From assembly GCF_012927745.1 (NCBI RefSeq), contig NZ_JABBKX010000015.1:1-58206 (forward strand): DNA of 58,206 bases, given 5' to 3'. Of the stretch, positions 31,563-42,459 are shown piece by piece. The DNA comes from Neoroseomonas marina. GTDB lineage: Bacteria > Pseudomonadota > Alphaproteobacteria > Acetobacterales > Acetobacteraceae. A program made the translations under genes and the position numbers. Positions within the stretch are counted from its first letter, which is position 1; each line of letters begins with the position of its first letter. The notes under the pieces were generated by a model. The model was not told where the DNA came from. It did no database searches and was given only the letters and a program-made list of their open reading frames with translations.

Positions 31563-32507
31563 ATGGACGGTTTTCTTCCGGCAGAAGCGGGACGGCGCAG
31601 GACGCTGAAGGCACCCATCGGGTGCGTCGGCATCGGCCTGCATTCCGGTCGCCGTGTGTCCATGACCCTGCGCCCGGCCGCAGCGGGAACAGGCATCGTG
31701 TTCCGCCGCACGGACCTCGGTGTCGACATCCCCGCCATCTTCGACGAAGTGACGGACACCCGCCTCTGCACCGCCATCGGTGAAGGCGCGGCCCGCATCG
31801 GCACGATCGAGCATGTCATGGCTGCTCTGGCCGGCACCGGCATCGACGACGCGATCGTCGAGGTCGACGCCGCCGAGTTGCCGATCATGGACGGCTCCGC
31901 CGCCCCCTTCGTCTTCCTGATCGACTGCGCCGGCATCGTGACCACGGCCGCGCCGCGCGCGGTGATCGAGGTCCTGCGCCCCATTCGGGTCGAGGATGCG
32001 AACGGCGCCTTCGCCGAACTCCTCCCCTCGCGTGAGGCCGCCTTCGACGCCGAGCTCGAGATCGACTTCCCGAACACCGCCATCGGCCGCCAGGCCTTCG
32101 CGCTGCGCCTGTCGCCGCACGCCTTCCGCGAGGCGCTGGCCGACGCCCGGACCTTCACGCTCGCCGAGGACATCGCGCGGCTGCGGGCTGCCGGCCTCGC
32201 GCAGGGCGGCAGCCTCGCGAACGCCGTGGTGGTGGACGGTCCGCTGGTGCTCAATCCGGCCGGCCTGCGCCGTCCTGACGAATTCGTGCGTCACAAGCTG
32301 CTCGATGTCGTGGGCGACCTTGCCCTTGCCGGCGCCCCGATCCGCGGGCGCTTCCGTGGCGCGCGGTCGGGTCACGCCCTGAACAACCGGCTGTTGCGCG
32401 CCCTTTTCGCCGACGCCTCGGCCTGGCGCTACGCGGGCATCCCCGTGCTCGCGGAAAGCGGCGCGACGGTGCCGATGCGTGCCGCCGCCGCCCCGGCCAT
32501 CGCCTGA
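31563..32507 (+). CDS. lpxC: UDP-3-O-acyl-GlcNAc deacetylase LpxC
   Basis: A 314-residue zinc enzyme performing the committed step of lipid A synthesis. Zinc ligands are visible: H84 in GTIEHVMAAL and H244/D248 in RHKLLDVVGD. GIGLHSGRRVSMTLRP begins the fold, and MDGSAAPFVFLID and ARTFTLAEDI are family segments. The conserved SGHALNNRLLRALF with the general-acid His is present near the end. ATG at 31563 gives the usual length; upstream starts would add an unconserved arm read from the leader. Placement after ftsZ is common in proteobacteria. Confidence 0.96.
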   Translation: MDGFLPAEAGRRRTLKAPIGCVGIGLHSGRRVSMTLRPAAAGTGIVFRRTDLGVDIPAIFDEVTDTRLCTAIGEGAARIGTIEHVMAALAGTGIDDAIVEVDAAELPIMDGSAAPFVFLIDCAGIVTTAAPRAVIEVLRPIRVEDANGAFAELLPSREAAFDAELEIDFPNTAIGRQAFALRLSPHAFREALADARTFTLAEDIARLRAAGLAQGGSLANAVVVDGPLVLNPAGLRRPDEFVRHKLLDVVGDLALAGAPIRGRFRGARSGHALNNRLLRALFADASAWRYAGIPVLAESGATVPMRAAAAPAIA

Positions 32508-32561
32508 CCGGGCCCGGTTGGCGGCCCGGCGGGCCGCCGTGATATAGAGCGGCCCGACATC

Positions 32562-33425
32562 ATGGCTGCCCCGATGATTCGCATAATCCTGCCCGTCCTT
32601 GCCATCGTGCTGCTCGCCGGTTGCAGCGAGCGCTACCGCTTCCGGCAAGGCACCGGCGCCGACCCCTCGCTGACCCGCACGGCGGTGCCGGACGATGCCG
32701 CGAACCAGTCGCCGGAAGCGCTCTACGCCGCCGGCATGGCGGAACTCCGCCAGAACCGGTTCCAGCGGGCGGTCGATCTCTTCGACTCGGTCGAACGCGA
32801 ACATCCCTATTCGACCTGGGCGACGAACGCGAAGCTGATGGCCGCCTATGCCGACTATCAGCGGAACCGCTACACCGAAGCGATCGGCGCGCTCGACCGC
32901 TTCATCCAGCTGCACCCGGCGCATCGCGACATCGCTTATGCCTATTATCTGCGCGCGCTCGCGCAGTACGAACAGATCAACGACGCGCAGCGCGACCAGC
33001 AGCAGACCATCGTCGCCATGGCGGCGTTGCAGGACGTGGTGAACCGCTTCCCCGACACCGCCTACGCCCGCGACGCGCGCCTCAAGATGGACCTGGCCCG
33101 CGACCACCTCGCCGGGCGCGAGATGAATGTCGGCCGCTACTACCAGCGGCAGGGCCTGTATTCCGCCGCCATCGGCCGCTTCCGCCGCGTGGTGGACGAG
33201 TACCAGACCACGAACCACGTGCCCGAAGCGCTGCACCGTCTGACCGAGATCTACATCGCCCTCGGCCTGACGGATGAGGCACGCCGCACCGCCTCGGTGC
33301 TCGGCTTCAACTATCCCGGCAGCCCCTGGTACCAGGATTCCTATGCGCTGCTGGTGGAAGGCGCGCGGCCGGCCGCGCAGGACCGGCCGGGCTTCTTCAC
33401 CCGCGCCTTCAACTGGCTGTTCTGA
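32562..33425 (+). CDS. bamD: Outer membrane assembly lipoprotein BamD
   Basis: A 287-residue lipoprotein of the BAM complex that inserts beta-barrel proteins into the outer membrane. The signal peptide ends in the lipobox LLAGCSE, giving a lipidated Cys at residue 21. Five TPR-like helices follow (ALYAAGMAELRQNRFQRAVD, YADYQRNRYTEAIGALDRFI, YYQRQGLYSAAIGRFRRVVD). ATG at 32562 or the ATG at 32574 both leave a functional signal. It lies 54 bases after lpxC and 19 before recN. An lpxC-bamD-recN-ligA series is frequent in alphaproteobacteria. Confidence 0.95.
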   Translation: MAAPMIRIILPVLAIVLLAGCSERYRFRQGTGADPSLTRTAVPDDAANQSPEALYAAGMAELRQNRFQRAVDLFDSVEREHPYSTWATNAKLMAAYADYQRNRYTEAIGALDRFIQLHPAHRDIAYAYYLRALAQYEQINDAQRDQQQTIVAMAALQDVVNRFPDTAYARDARLKMDLARDHLAGREMNVGRYYQRQGLYSAAIGRFRRVVDEYQTTNHVPEALHRLTEIYIALGLTDEARRTASVLGFNYPGSPWYQDSYALLVEGARPAAQDRPGFFTRAFNWLF

Positions 33426-33444
33426 GCAGGGGCACGGCGCCACC

Positions 33445-35121
33445 GTGCTCGCTTCCCTCGCCATCCGCGACGTGGTGCTGATCGAGCGCCTGGACCTCGC
33501 TTTCGGTCCGGGCCTGACGGCGCTCACCGGCGAGACCGGCGCGGGCAAGTCGATCCTGCTCGACAGCCTGGGCCTCGCCCTCGGCCAGCGCGCCGAGGCG
33601 GGCATGGTGCGCGCCGGCCAGCCGCAGGCCTCTGTCGCCGCGGCCTTCGCCCCACCGGCGGGCCATCCGGCCTTCGACATCCTCCGCGAACAAGGCATCG
33701 AAGCGGAGGACGAACTCGTCCTTCGCCGCGTCGTGCAGTCCGACGGCCGTTCCCGCGCCTTCGTCAACGACCAGCCCGTCGGCGTCGCGCTTCTGCGACG
33801 TCTCGGCGCCGCATTGGTCGAGGTGCAGGGCCAGCACGACCAGGTCGGCCTGGCCGATCCGGCCTCCCATGGCGGCCTCCTCGACGCCTTCGGCGCGCTC
33901 GAGCCGCGCCGCGCCGCGGTCGCCGAAGCCTGGTCCGCCTGGCGCACGGCGACGAAACGCCTCGTGGAAGCGCGCGACGCCATCGCCGCCGCGCAGCGCG
34001 AGGAGGAATGGCTCCGCCACGCCGTCGCCGAACTGAAGGACGTCAACCCGGAAGAAGGCGAGGAAGACCGCCTCGCCGCCGAGCGCCAGCGCCTGCAGCA
34101 GGGCGAGCGCCGCGCCGAGGCCATCGCCGCCGCCATCGCCGAGCTCACCCCGCGCGACCGCCGCAGCCCCACGCCCTCCCGCGCGCTGCGGGAAGCCGCC
34201 CGCGCCCTCGAACGCCTCCCGCCGCCCAACGAGGACGCGCAGCCGGCGCTGGCCGCCCTCGCCGCCGCCCAGGACGCCCTGGCCGAGGCCGAGGCCGCCC
34301 TCTCCCGCCTGATGAACGAGGGCGGCCCCGATCCGCGGCGGCTCGAGCAGGTGGAGGAACGCCTCTTCGCGCTGCGCGCCGCCGCGCGGAAGCATTCCGT
34401 CGCGGTCGTCGAACTGCCCGCGCTGCTCGCCGACCTGCGCGCGCGGCTCGAGGCACTCGACGCCGGCTCCGGCCGCGTCGCCGCGCTCGAGCGCGACGAG
34501 GCCGCCGCGCGCAAGGCCTACCTCACCGCCGCCGCCGCCCTGACGGAGGCGCGCCGCGAGGCCGCCGCGCGGCTCGAGAAGGCCGTCGCGAAGGAACTCC
34601 CGCCGCTCAAGCTCGACCGTGCGCGCCTCGCGATCGAGGTCGCGGCCAAGGAGGAGACCGCCTGGGGACCCGATGGACAGGACCGCGTCACCTTCCTCGT
34701 CGCGACCAATCCCGGCCAGACCCCCGGGCAGCTCGCAAAGATCGCCTCGGGCGGCGAACTGTCGCGCCTGATGCTCGCGCTCAAGGTCGTGCTCGCGCGG
34801 GGTTCGCCGGTGCCGACGCTGGTCTTCGACGAGGTGGATTCCGGCATCGGCGGCGCCACCGCCGCGGCGGTCGGCGAACGGCTGGCGCGCGTCGCCGAAC
34901 GCCTCCAGGTCCTCGTCGTCACCCATTCGCCCCAGGTCGCCGCGCGCGGGGCCGCGCATATGCGCGTCGCCAAGCAGGTGAAGGGCGGCCGCGCCGAGAC
35001 GCGCGTCGAAACCCTGCCCGACGCGGAGCGCCGGGAGGAACTCGCCCGCATGCTGGCCGGGGAACGCGTGACGGACGCCGCCCGCGCCGCCGCCGAAAGC
35101 CTCCTCGCCGATGCGCGCTGA
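33445..35121 (+). CDS. recN: DNA repair protein RecN
   Basis: A 558-residue SMC-like ATPase acting in double-strand break repair. Walker A is LTGETGAGKSILLDSLGLAL near residue 30. The middle is an Ala/Glu/Arg-rich coiled coil. The C-terminal half has the ABC signature IASGGELSRLMLAL, Walker B PTLVFDEVDSGIGG and VVTHSPQVAA. GTG at 33445 gives the typical start (VLASLAIRDVVLIERLDL). The sequence lengths and motifs are complete. Confidence 0.96.
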   Translation: MLASLAIRDVVLIERLDLAFGPGLTALTGETGAGKSILLDSLGLALGQRAEAGMVRAGQPQASVAAAFAPPAGHPAFDILREQGIEAEDELVLRRVVQSDGRSRAFVNDQPVGVALLRRLGAALVEVQGQHDQVGLADPASHGGLLDAFGALEPRRAAVAEAWSAWRTATKRLVEARDAIAAAQREEEWLRHAVAELKDVNPEEGEEDRLAAERQRLQQGERRAEAIAAAIAELTPRDRRSPTPSRALREAARALERLPPPNEDAQPALAALAAAQDALAEAEAALSRLMNEGGPDPRRLEQVEERLFALRAAARKHSVAVVELPALLADLRARLEALDAGSGRVAALERDEAAARKAYLTAAAALTEARREAAARLEKAVAKELPPLKLDRARLAIEVAAKEETAWGPDGQDRVTFLVATNPGQTPGQLAKIASGGELSRLMLALKVVLARGSPVPTLVFDEVDSGIGGATAAAVGERLARVAERLQVLVVTHSPQVAARGAAHMRVAKQVKGGRAETRVETLPDAERREELARMLAGERVTDAARAAAESLLADAR

Positions 35122-35136
35122 AGGAATCCCGGCCCC

Positions 35137-35606
35137 GTGACCGCGCGGCGGGCCACCGCCGACGATGCCGCGGCGCTGCACGCGCTGATCCTCGACCTCA
35201 ACCGCGACCAGGGCGACCCGACCGACTTGCTCACAGCGGAGCATGTCGCGCGCGACCTGATCGCGGCCCCGGCCACCATCGTCGTCGTCGCCGAGGCGCC
35301 GGACGGCGTGCTCATCGGCTACGCCACCGCCCACCCGACCTACGAGACCGGCACCGCCGAACATGGGCTTTATGTCGGGGACCTCTATGTCGTGCCGGCG
35401 CATCGCCGCCAGGGCACCGCACGGGCGCTGCTCGCCACCCTTGCCCGCGCCGGCCATGCACGGGGCGCACGCCATCTCTGGCTGACGGCGAAGCAGGACA
35501 ACGCCGCCGCGCACGCCTTCTACCGCCGGCTCGGCAGCCGCGGCGAACCGGTCATGGCCTTCGCCGTGGTCGAGCAGGATTTCCGCAACCTCGCCGCCGA
35601 GGCGCC

Positions 35607-35610
<4 letters not shown>
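35137..35610 (+). CDS. GNAT family N-acetyltransferase (first of two)
   Basis: A 157-residue GNAT acetyltransferase. The acetyl-CoA-binding strand and loop are VGDLYVVPAHRRQGTARALL with the QxxGxG/A pattern slightly altered to RRQGTA, and the C-terminal NAAAHAFYRRLGSR segment is typical. The substrate is unknown. The start is GTG at 35137, 15 bases after recN. The last four bases overlap the next GNAT gene (ATGA), so the pair is probably translated together. Confidence 0.85.
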
Positions 35611-38227
<2,617 letters not shown>

Positions 38228-38294
38228 CCGGCGCCGTGCTTGTCCCCGGGAGCCCGCGGCCCACCTGATCTGTATCGTCAAACGGGAGAGCACC

Positions 38295-38732
38295 ATGGAC
38301 AGGATCGACCCCAAATTCACCGCCACCGCCACGGCCACGGGCGGCCGGAACGGCCACACGGCGGCCGATGACGGCACCGTCTCGGTGGACCTGTCCGTTC
38401 CCAAGGCCATGGGTGGGCCTGGCCGGCCCGGCACCGCGACGCCGGAACACCTCTTTGCCGCAGGCTATGCGGCATGCTTCGGCGGCGCCGTCGACTTCGT
38501 GGGGCGTCAGCACAAGAAGAACGCCGCCGGCGCCAAGGTGACGGCGGCCGTGTCGATCGGCCCGCGTGACGGTGGCGGTTTCGGCCTCACGGTCGAGCTG
38601 ACCATCGAGGACCCCTCCCTTCCCCAGGCGGAGCTCGAGGCGCTGGCGAAGGAAGCGCACGAGAAGATCTGCCCGTATTCCCACGCCACGCGCGGCAACG
38701 TCGATGTCCGCCTGACCGTGAAGGGCGGCTGA
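38295..38732 (+). CDS. Organic hydroperoxide resistance protein (Ohr/OsmC)
   Basis: A 145-residue thiol peroxidase that reduces organic hydroperoxides. The two redox cysteines are present: C61 in YAACFGGA and C126 in KICPYSHATRGN, with the Ohr-type spacing. GTATPEHLFAAGYAACF matches the Ohr subgroup better than OsmC. A good Shine-Dalgarno (CGGGAGAG) precedes the ATG. No OhrR regulator gene is nearby, although a small palindrome follows the gene. Confidence 0.92.
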   Translation: MDRIDPKFTATATATGGRNGHTAADDGTVSVDLSVPKAMGGPGRPGTATPEHLFAAGYAACFGGAVDFVGRQHKKNAAGAKVTAAVSIGPRDGGGFGLTVELTIEDPSLPQAELEALAKEAHEKICPYSHATRGNVDVRLTVKGG

Positions 38733-38747
38733 CCGGCATCAGCTCTT

Positions 38748-38764
38748 CTGATGCATAGCATCAG
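38748..38764. repeat. 7-bp palindrome between ohr and the lysE-type gene
   Basis: CTGATGC (38748-38754) and GCATCAG (38758-38764) flank ATA. It could be a weak stop signal for the peroxidase transcript or an operator for the downstream exporter. There is no T-run. Confidence 0.4.
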
Positions 38765-38811
38765 GCCAATGCGTTGGACGAATGGCATCATGGGACGGCA
38801 TCCGGTCGTCC

Positions 38812-39450
38812 ATGATGCCCGTCGATCCGGATCTTCTTGCCGGCTATCTCCTGGCCTGCCTCGTGCTCATCGTGACGCCCGGGCCGGACATGGCCTTCGT
38901 GCTGGGGCAGACGCTGGCCGGCGGAGCCCGTCGCGGCTGGGCGGCGACAGCCGGCGTCTATGCCGGCGTCTGCATCCATATCGGCCTGGCGGCCGCCGGC
39001 GTGGCGGCCCTCGTGGCGGCCAGCCCGGTTCTGTTCACGACACTGCGGATTGCCGGCGCCGCCTACCTGGTCTGGCTGGGAACGCAGGCGCTACGCGCCG
39101 CGATGCGCCACGATCCCTCGGGACATCCTGTCGAAGCGACGCCGAGCCTGCTCGCCGCGTTCCGGCAGGGCTTCCTGACCAATCTCCTGAACCCGAAGGT
39201 GGGCCTCTTCTTCCTCGCCTTCGTGCCGCTGTTCGTGGATCCGGCACGCGGTCCGGCCTGGCTGCAGATGCTCATCCTGGGCCCGATGGCCCCCACGCTC
39301 GCGCTGCCCTTCTACGCGATGCTGATACCGGGCGCCGCCCACGTCGCCGGCCGGTTGCGGACGTCCTCCGCCGGCCGGTGGCTCGACGCCGCGGCTGGGG
39401 CGTTGTTCCTCGGCCTGGGCGTCAGGCTGCTGGCGGGATCGCTGGGCTGA
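38812..39450 (+). CDS. LysE/RhtB family amino acid exporter
   Basis: A membrane protein of about 212 residues with five or six hydrophobic helices. The N-terminus contains the family motif LIVTPGPDMAFVLGQTLAGG, and LTNLLNPKVGLFFLAFVPLF is the second LysE/RhtB signature. Such proteins export amino acids or related metabolites; the substrate here is not known. Adjacent ATGs at 38812 and 38815 are the most probable starts; an ATG at 38782 would add ten unconserved residues. Its 3' end overlaps the convergent hydrolase gene by 29 bases. Confidence 0.87.
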   Translation: MMPVDPDLLAGYLLACLVLIVTPGPDMAFVLGQTLAGGARRGWAATAGVYAGVCIHIGLAAAGVAALVAASPVLFTTLRIAGAAYLVWLGTQALRAAMRHDPSGHPVEATPSLLAAFRQGFLTNLLNPKVGLFFLAFVPLFVDPARGPAWLQMLILGPMAPTLALPFYAMLIPGAAHVAGRLRTSSAGRWLDAAAGALFLGLGVRLLAGSLG

Positions 39451-40201
39451 CCAGGAGATCCAGGCCCGCCCGCATCAGCCCGACCGGGTCCCGGCCCGGC
39501 CCGCCGCTCACCGTCGCGATATGGCTGCCCGGCAGGATCAGGTGCCGGGCGCCGGGGATGAGAGCGCTCGACACAGGGACCAGGCCGTCATTCGGCCCAT
39601 GGCCGCGCTTTTCCATCCATTGCGCCGCGGCCAAATGCAGGCGTTCCCGGCCGCGGGCATGCCCATCGTCGAGCGCCGTGGCGAGGCACACCACCGGCAA
39701 CGCCGCCAGGAGGCGGCTCACGCCCGCCGACGCCGCCGCCATCCAAAGCCGCCGCGCCCCGGTCGTCAGGTCGCGCAGGCCGTCGCCGGAGCCGATGCGC
39801 AGCAACCGCGCGAGGCCCCCCGCGGCAGCCTCCATCGGCCGAGCGGCAAGGACGGCGTCCGCAACCGGGCTTCCGAAGAACGGGGACTGCATCGCCAGCA
39901 ACCCGAGGCACCGCGCCTGCGCCGCCGGGTCGATCAGCGCCGCCAGCGTTTCGAGCCCCCCCTTGCTGTGCGCCACGATCAGCGCCGGCCGCGGATCGTC
40001 CAGCAGCACCGCCCTCAACCGCGCCGCGTTGGCGGAGACGGATTCCGCTGTCCGCAGCGGCACGACGGACACATCCGCCCCCTGCCCGGCCAGCCAGTCC
40101 CGCAAGGGATGCATGTAGTCGAGCCCGAAGGGATGGAACGCGGCGACGAGCTCGCCCATCAGCCCATAGACGAGAAGGACGCGTTGACCGGCGAGGATCA
40201 C
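39422..40201 (-). CDS. Alpha/beta hydrolase (lipase/esterase-like)
   Basis: A 259-residue protein with the features of an alpha/beta hydrolase. It has a start strand and oxyanion region VLLVYGLMGE, nucleophile elbow IVAHSKGGLE with S79 (AHSKG in place of GxSxG), an acidic residue in GPNDGLVPVSS and a final His in LPGSHIATVSG. The triad order is complete. No signal peptide is visible and the substrate is unknown. The start is GTG at 40201, five bases after the response regulator stop, so the two are likely one transcript. A role linked to what the two-component system senses is possible but unproven. Confidence 0.75.
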   Translation of the reverse strand: MILAGQRVLLVYGLMGELVAAFHPFGLDYMHPLRDWLAGQGADVSVVPLRTAESVSANAARLRAVLLDDPRPALIVAHSKGGLETLAALIDPAAQARCLGLLAMQSPFFGSPVADAVLAARPMEAAAGGLARLLRIGSGDGLRDLTTGARRLWMAAASAGVSRLLAALPVVCLATALDDGHARGRERLHLAAAQWMEKRGHGPNDGLVPVSSALIPGARHLILPGSHIATVSGGPGRDPVGLMRAGLDLLVSPAIPPAA

Positions 40202-40206
40202 GTCGG

Positions 40207-40899
40207 TCAGCCGCCGCCCTCCTGACCGTCCTCGGGCAGCGCCAATCGATACCCGAGCCCGCGCACGGTCTGGACCACGACCCCCGCCCCGGCCGCCGCC
40301 AGGCGGCTGCGCAACCGGTGCACGCAGACCTCGACGGCATTGGGCTGCAGCACGCGGTCGATCCCCGCCAGGCGACCTTCCAGCGTCTGCTTCGCCACGG
40401 GCCGCGGCACGCTGCGCAGCAGGGCCTCGAGCAGCGTGCGCTCCCGCGGCGGCGGATCGAACGGAGCGCCGCCAACCGACAGCGCCCGGCTGACCGGATC
40501 GAAGGACAGCGCGCCCAGGGTCAGCGGCGTCACGTCACGCGAGCCGCGCCGCTGCAACGCCTTCAGGCGAGACACGATCTCGGCCAGCGTCACCGGCTTC
40601 ACCGCGTAGTCGTCGGCGCCCAGATCGAGACCCTGGCAGATCTCCTGCACCGTGCCCCGCGCCGTCATGATGAGCACGGGCGGGGCCCCCGGCCGGGTGC
40701 GCAGCTGGCGCACGAGGTCGAGCCCATCCCCGTCCGGCAATCCCCGATCCAGCAGCACGACGTCGTAGTCGCCGGTCATCGCGGCCGCCTCGGCTTCCTC
40801 GAGCGTCCCGACGCCCTCGGACTCCCAGCCCGCGCGCCGCAGCCCCTCCGCCAGGAGGTCACGGAGCCGCTCGCTGTCCTCGACGATCAGAACCCGCAT
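40207..40899 (-). CDS. OmpR-family response regulator
   Basis: A 230-residue two-component regulator. The receiver has the acidic pocket (E7, D8), phospho-acceptor D51 in VVLLDRGLPDGDG, and the conserved Lys in DDYAVKPV. The C-terminal winged helix has VEVCVHRLRSRL and VVVQTVRGLGYRL. The receiver resembles the QseB/PmrA/TctD group. ATG at 40899 (MRVLIVEDSE) is clear; upstream in-frame starts are unconserved. It is divergent from the histidine kinase gene with a 111-base gap. Possible targets are the tandem repeats in front of the efflux pump at 43875-43936. Confidence 0.92.
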   Translation of the reverse strand: MRVLIVEDSERLRDLLAEGLRRAGWESEGVGTLEEAEAAAMTGDYDVVLLDRGLPDGDGLDLVRQLRTRPGAPPVLIMTARGTVQEICQGLDLGADDYAVKPVTLAEIVSRLKALQRRGSRDVTPLTLGALSFDPVSRALSVGGAPFDPPPRERTLLEALLRSVPRPVAKQTLEGRLAGIDRVLQPNAVEVCVHRLRSRLAAAGAGVVVQTVRGLGYRLALPEDGQEGGG

Positions 40900-41010
40900 G
40901 CGATCCCGTCTATCCCTGCATGCCCCGTCCGCGCATGACATCCCGGCCATGTGGCACGGCGCATCTTCGCAGACATACACGCCGGACCGGCCCAGGGGCT
41001 AGACTGCGTC

Positions 41011-42450
41011 ATGCCCGCCGCCCGAACCACGGACGACCAACCGAGCCTGCTGCGGCAGCTCGCCGCCATCCATCTCTGCCTCGGGCTGATCGCGCTGGTC
41101 GTCGGCGCCATCGTGCTGCACCGGACGCTCACGGACGTCGTGTGGGACCAGCACCGGCGCAGCCTGCTCGCATCCGGGCAGGACGTGATGCAACGGCTGC
41201 GGCGGGAGGGCGTCGAGGGCCTGCGCCGCCCCCTGCCCGCCGAATCCAACCGCCGCTTCGATGCCGCCACCGGGTCGATGCGCTATGCGGTGCTGTCCCT
41301 CGGTGGGGAGGTCCTCGCGATCTCGCCCGGCGCGCAGGAGGTCCTGCCGAAGCGGGACGAAGGCCATCTCGCATCCTTCTTCCGCGAAGGCGCCGACGGT
41401 TCGAACGTGTGGGGCATCACCGAGCGCATCACCACCCCGCGCGGACCGGTCATCGTGCAGATCGCGCAGGACATGGATCGCTCCTACGTCGTCGTCGACG
41501 ATATCGCCCCGGCTGCGCTGTGGCCCATCCTGACCGTCCTTGCGACCGGCTCCCTGATCCTGTTCGGGGCCAACGCGCTGCTTCTGATCCTGATGCTGCG
41601 CCCCATCCGCCGCGCGGCCGCCGAGGCCGCCCGCATCGGCCGCGGCGGGACGACGCGGCTGAGCGAATCAGGCCTGCCCGATGAGATCCGCCCGATGATC
41701 GCGGCGGTGAATGGCGGCCTCGACCGGCTCGACGAAGCCCTCACCTGGCAGCGCGCCTTCTCCGATGAAGTGGCGCACGAGCTGCGAACGCCATTGGCGA
41801 TCATGCTGGCCGAACTCGAACTGCTCGATCCCGGCCCCGCGCGCGACCGGCTGCAGCGCGACATCGAAGGCCTGTCCCAGCTCGTGAGCGACCTGCTGGA
41901 GGCTGCGGAAGCGTCCCGGGAGTTGCCGGTCGGCGATTCCCCCTTCGATCTGGCCGAGCTCGCACGCGAAGCGGCCGCGCGTCTCAGCGCCATGGCCGAA
42001 CGCAGCGGCCACCGGATTGTCTCCCCGCCGGCCGGCCCGCCACGCCTTGTCCGCGGCAACCGGGACGCCATCGGGCGCGCCCTGCGCAATCTGCTGGAGA
42101 ACGCCCTGGCGCATTCCCCGCCCGGTGCGCCGGTCGACGTGCTGATGCCGGAGACAATGCCCGACGAAGTGGCGGTCGCGGTCGCGGATCACGGCCGCGG
42201 CGTGCCGCCGCCCGAACGCCAGAAGGTGTTCCGCCGCCACTGGCGCGCGGGGGACAGCCACCGGCCCGGCCTCGGGCTGGGTCTTTCGATCGTGGAGCGG
42301 GTGGTGCGGGCCCATGGCGGGCGCGTGGAGGTCGGCGACACGCCCGGCGGCGGCGCCCAGTTCACCATCACGCTGCCATCGGCAGCGCACCAGCCGACGC
42401 CGGAAGCACGGCAGCGGCAGGTCGCGGCGGCGTCCGGCGCCGCCGACTGA
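41011..42450 (+). CDS. Two-component sensor histidine kinase
   Basis: A 479-residue membrane kinase. Two membrane helices (about 17-36 and 169-196) enclose a periplasmic sensor domain of about 130 residues. HAMP-like sequence follows, then a DHp domain with the phosphorylated H256 in FSDEVAHELRTPLAIM and a HATPase domain with N-box LRNLLENALAHSPPG, G1 (VADHGRGVP) and G2 (GLGLGLSIVERVV). ATG at 41011 gives the usual short cytoplasmic N-terminus. It is divergent from its regulator gene and ends nine bases from the convergent adaptor gene. Confidence 0.92.
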   Translation: MPAARTTDDQPSLLRQLAAIHLCLGLIALVVGAIVLHRTLTDVVWDQHRRSLLASGQDVMQRLRREGVEGLRRPLPAESNRRFDAATGSMRYAVLSLGGEVLAISPGAQEVLPKRDEGHLASFFREGADGSNVWGITERITTPRGPVIVQIAQDMDRSYVVVDDIAPAALWPILTVLATGSLILFGANALLLILMLRPIRRAAAEAARIGRGGTTRLSESGLPDEIRPMIAAVNGGLDRLDEALTWQRAFSDEVAHELRTPLAIMLAELELLDPGPARDRLQRDIEGLSQLVSDLLEAAEASRELPVGDSPFDLAELAREAAARLSAMAERSGHRIVSPPAGPPRLVRGNRDAIGRALRNLLENALAHSPPGAPVDVLMPETMPDEVAVAVADHGRGVPPPERQKVFRRHWRAGDSHRPGLGLGLSIVERVVRAHGGRVEVGDTPGGGAQFTITLPSAAHQPTPEARQRQVAAASGAAD

Positions 42451-42459
42451 ACGTGTCGA

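Noticed and set aside
29577..34514. A minus-strand open frame of 1645 codons opposite ftsZ, lpxC, bamD and recN
   Set aside because: It is a shadow caused by high GC third positions. It runs antisense to four clearly conserved genes and shows only Arg/Ala/His-rich low-complexity sequence without domains.
38748..38764. The palindrome after ohr read as an OhrR operator
   Set aside because: It lies downstream of ohr rather than in its promoter and no ohrR gene is present, so it was listed only as a repeat.
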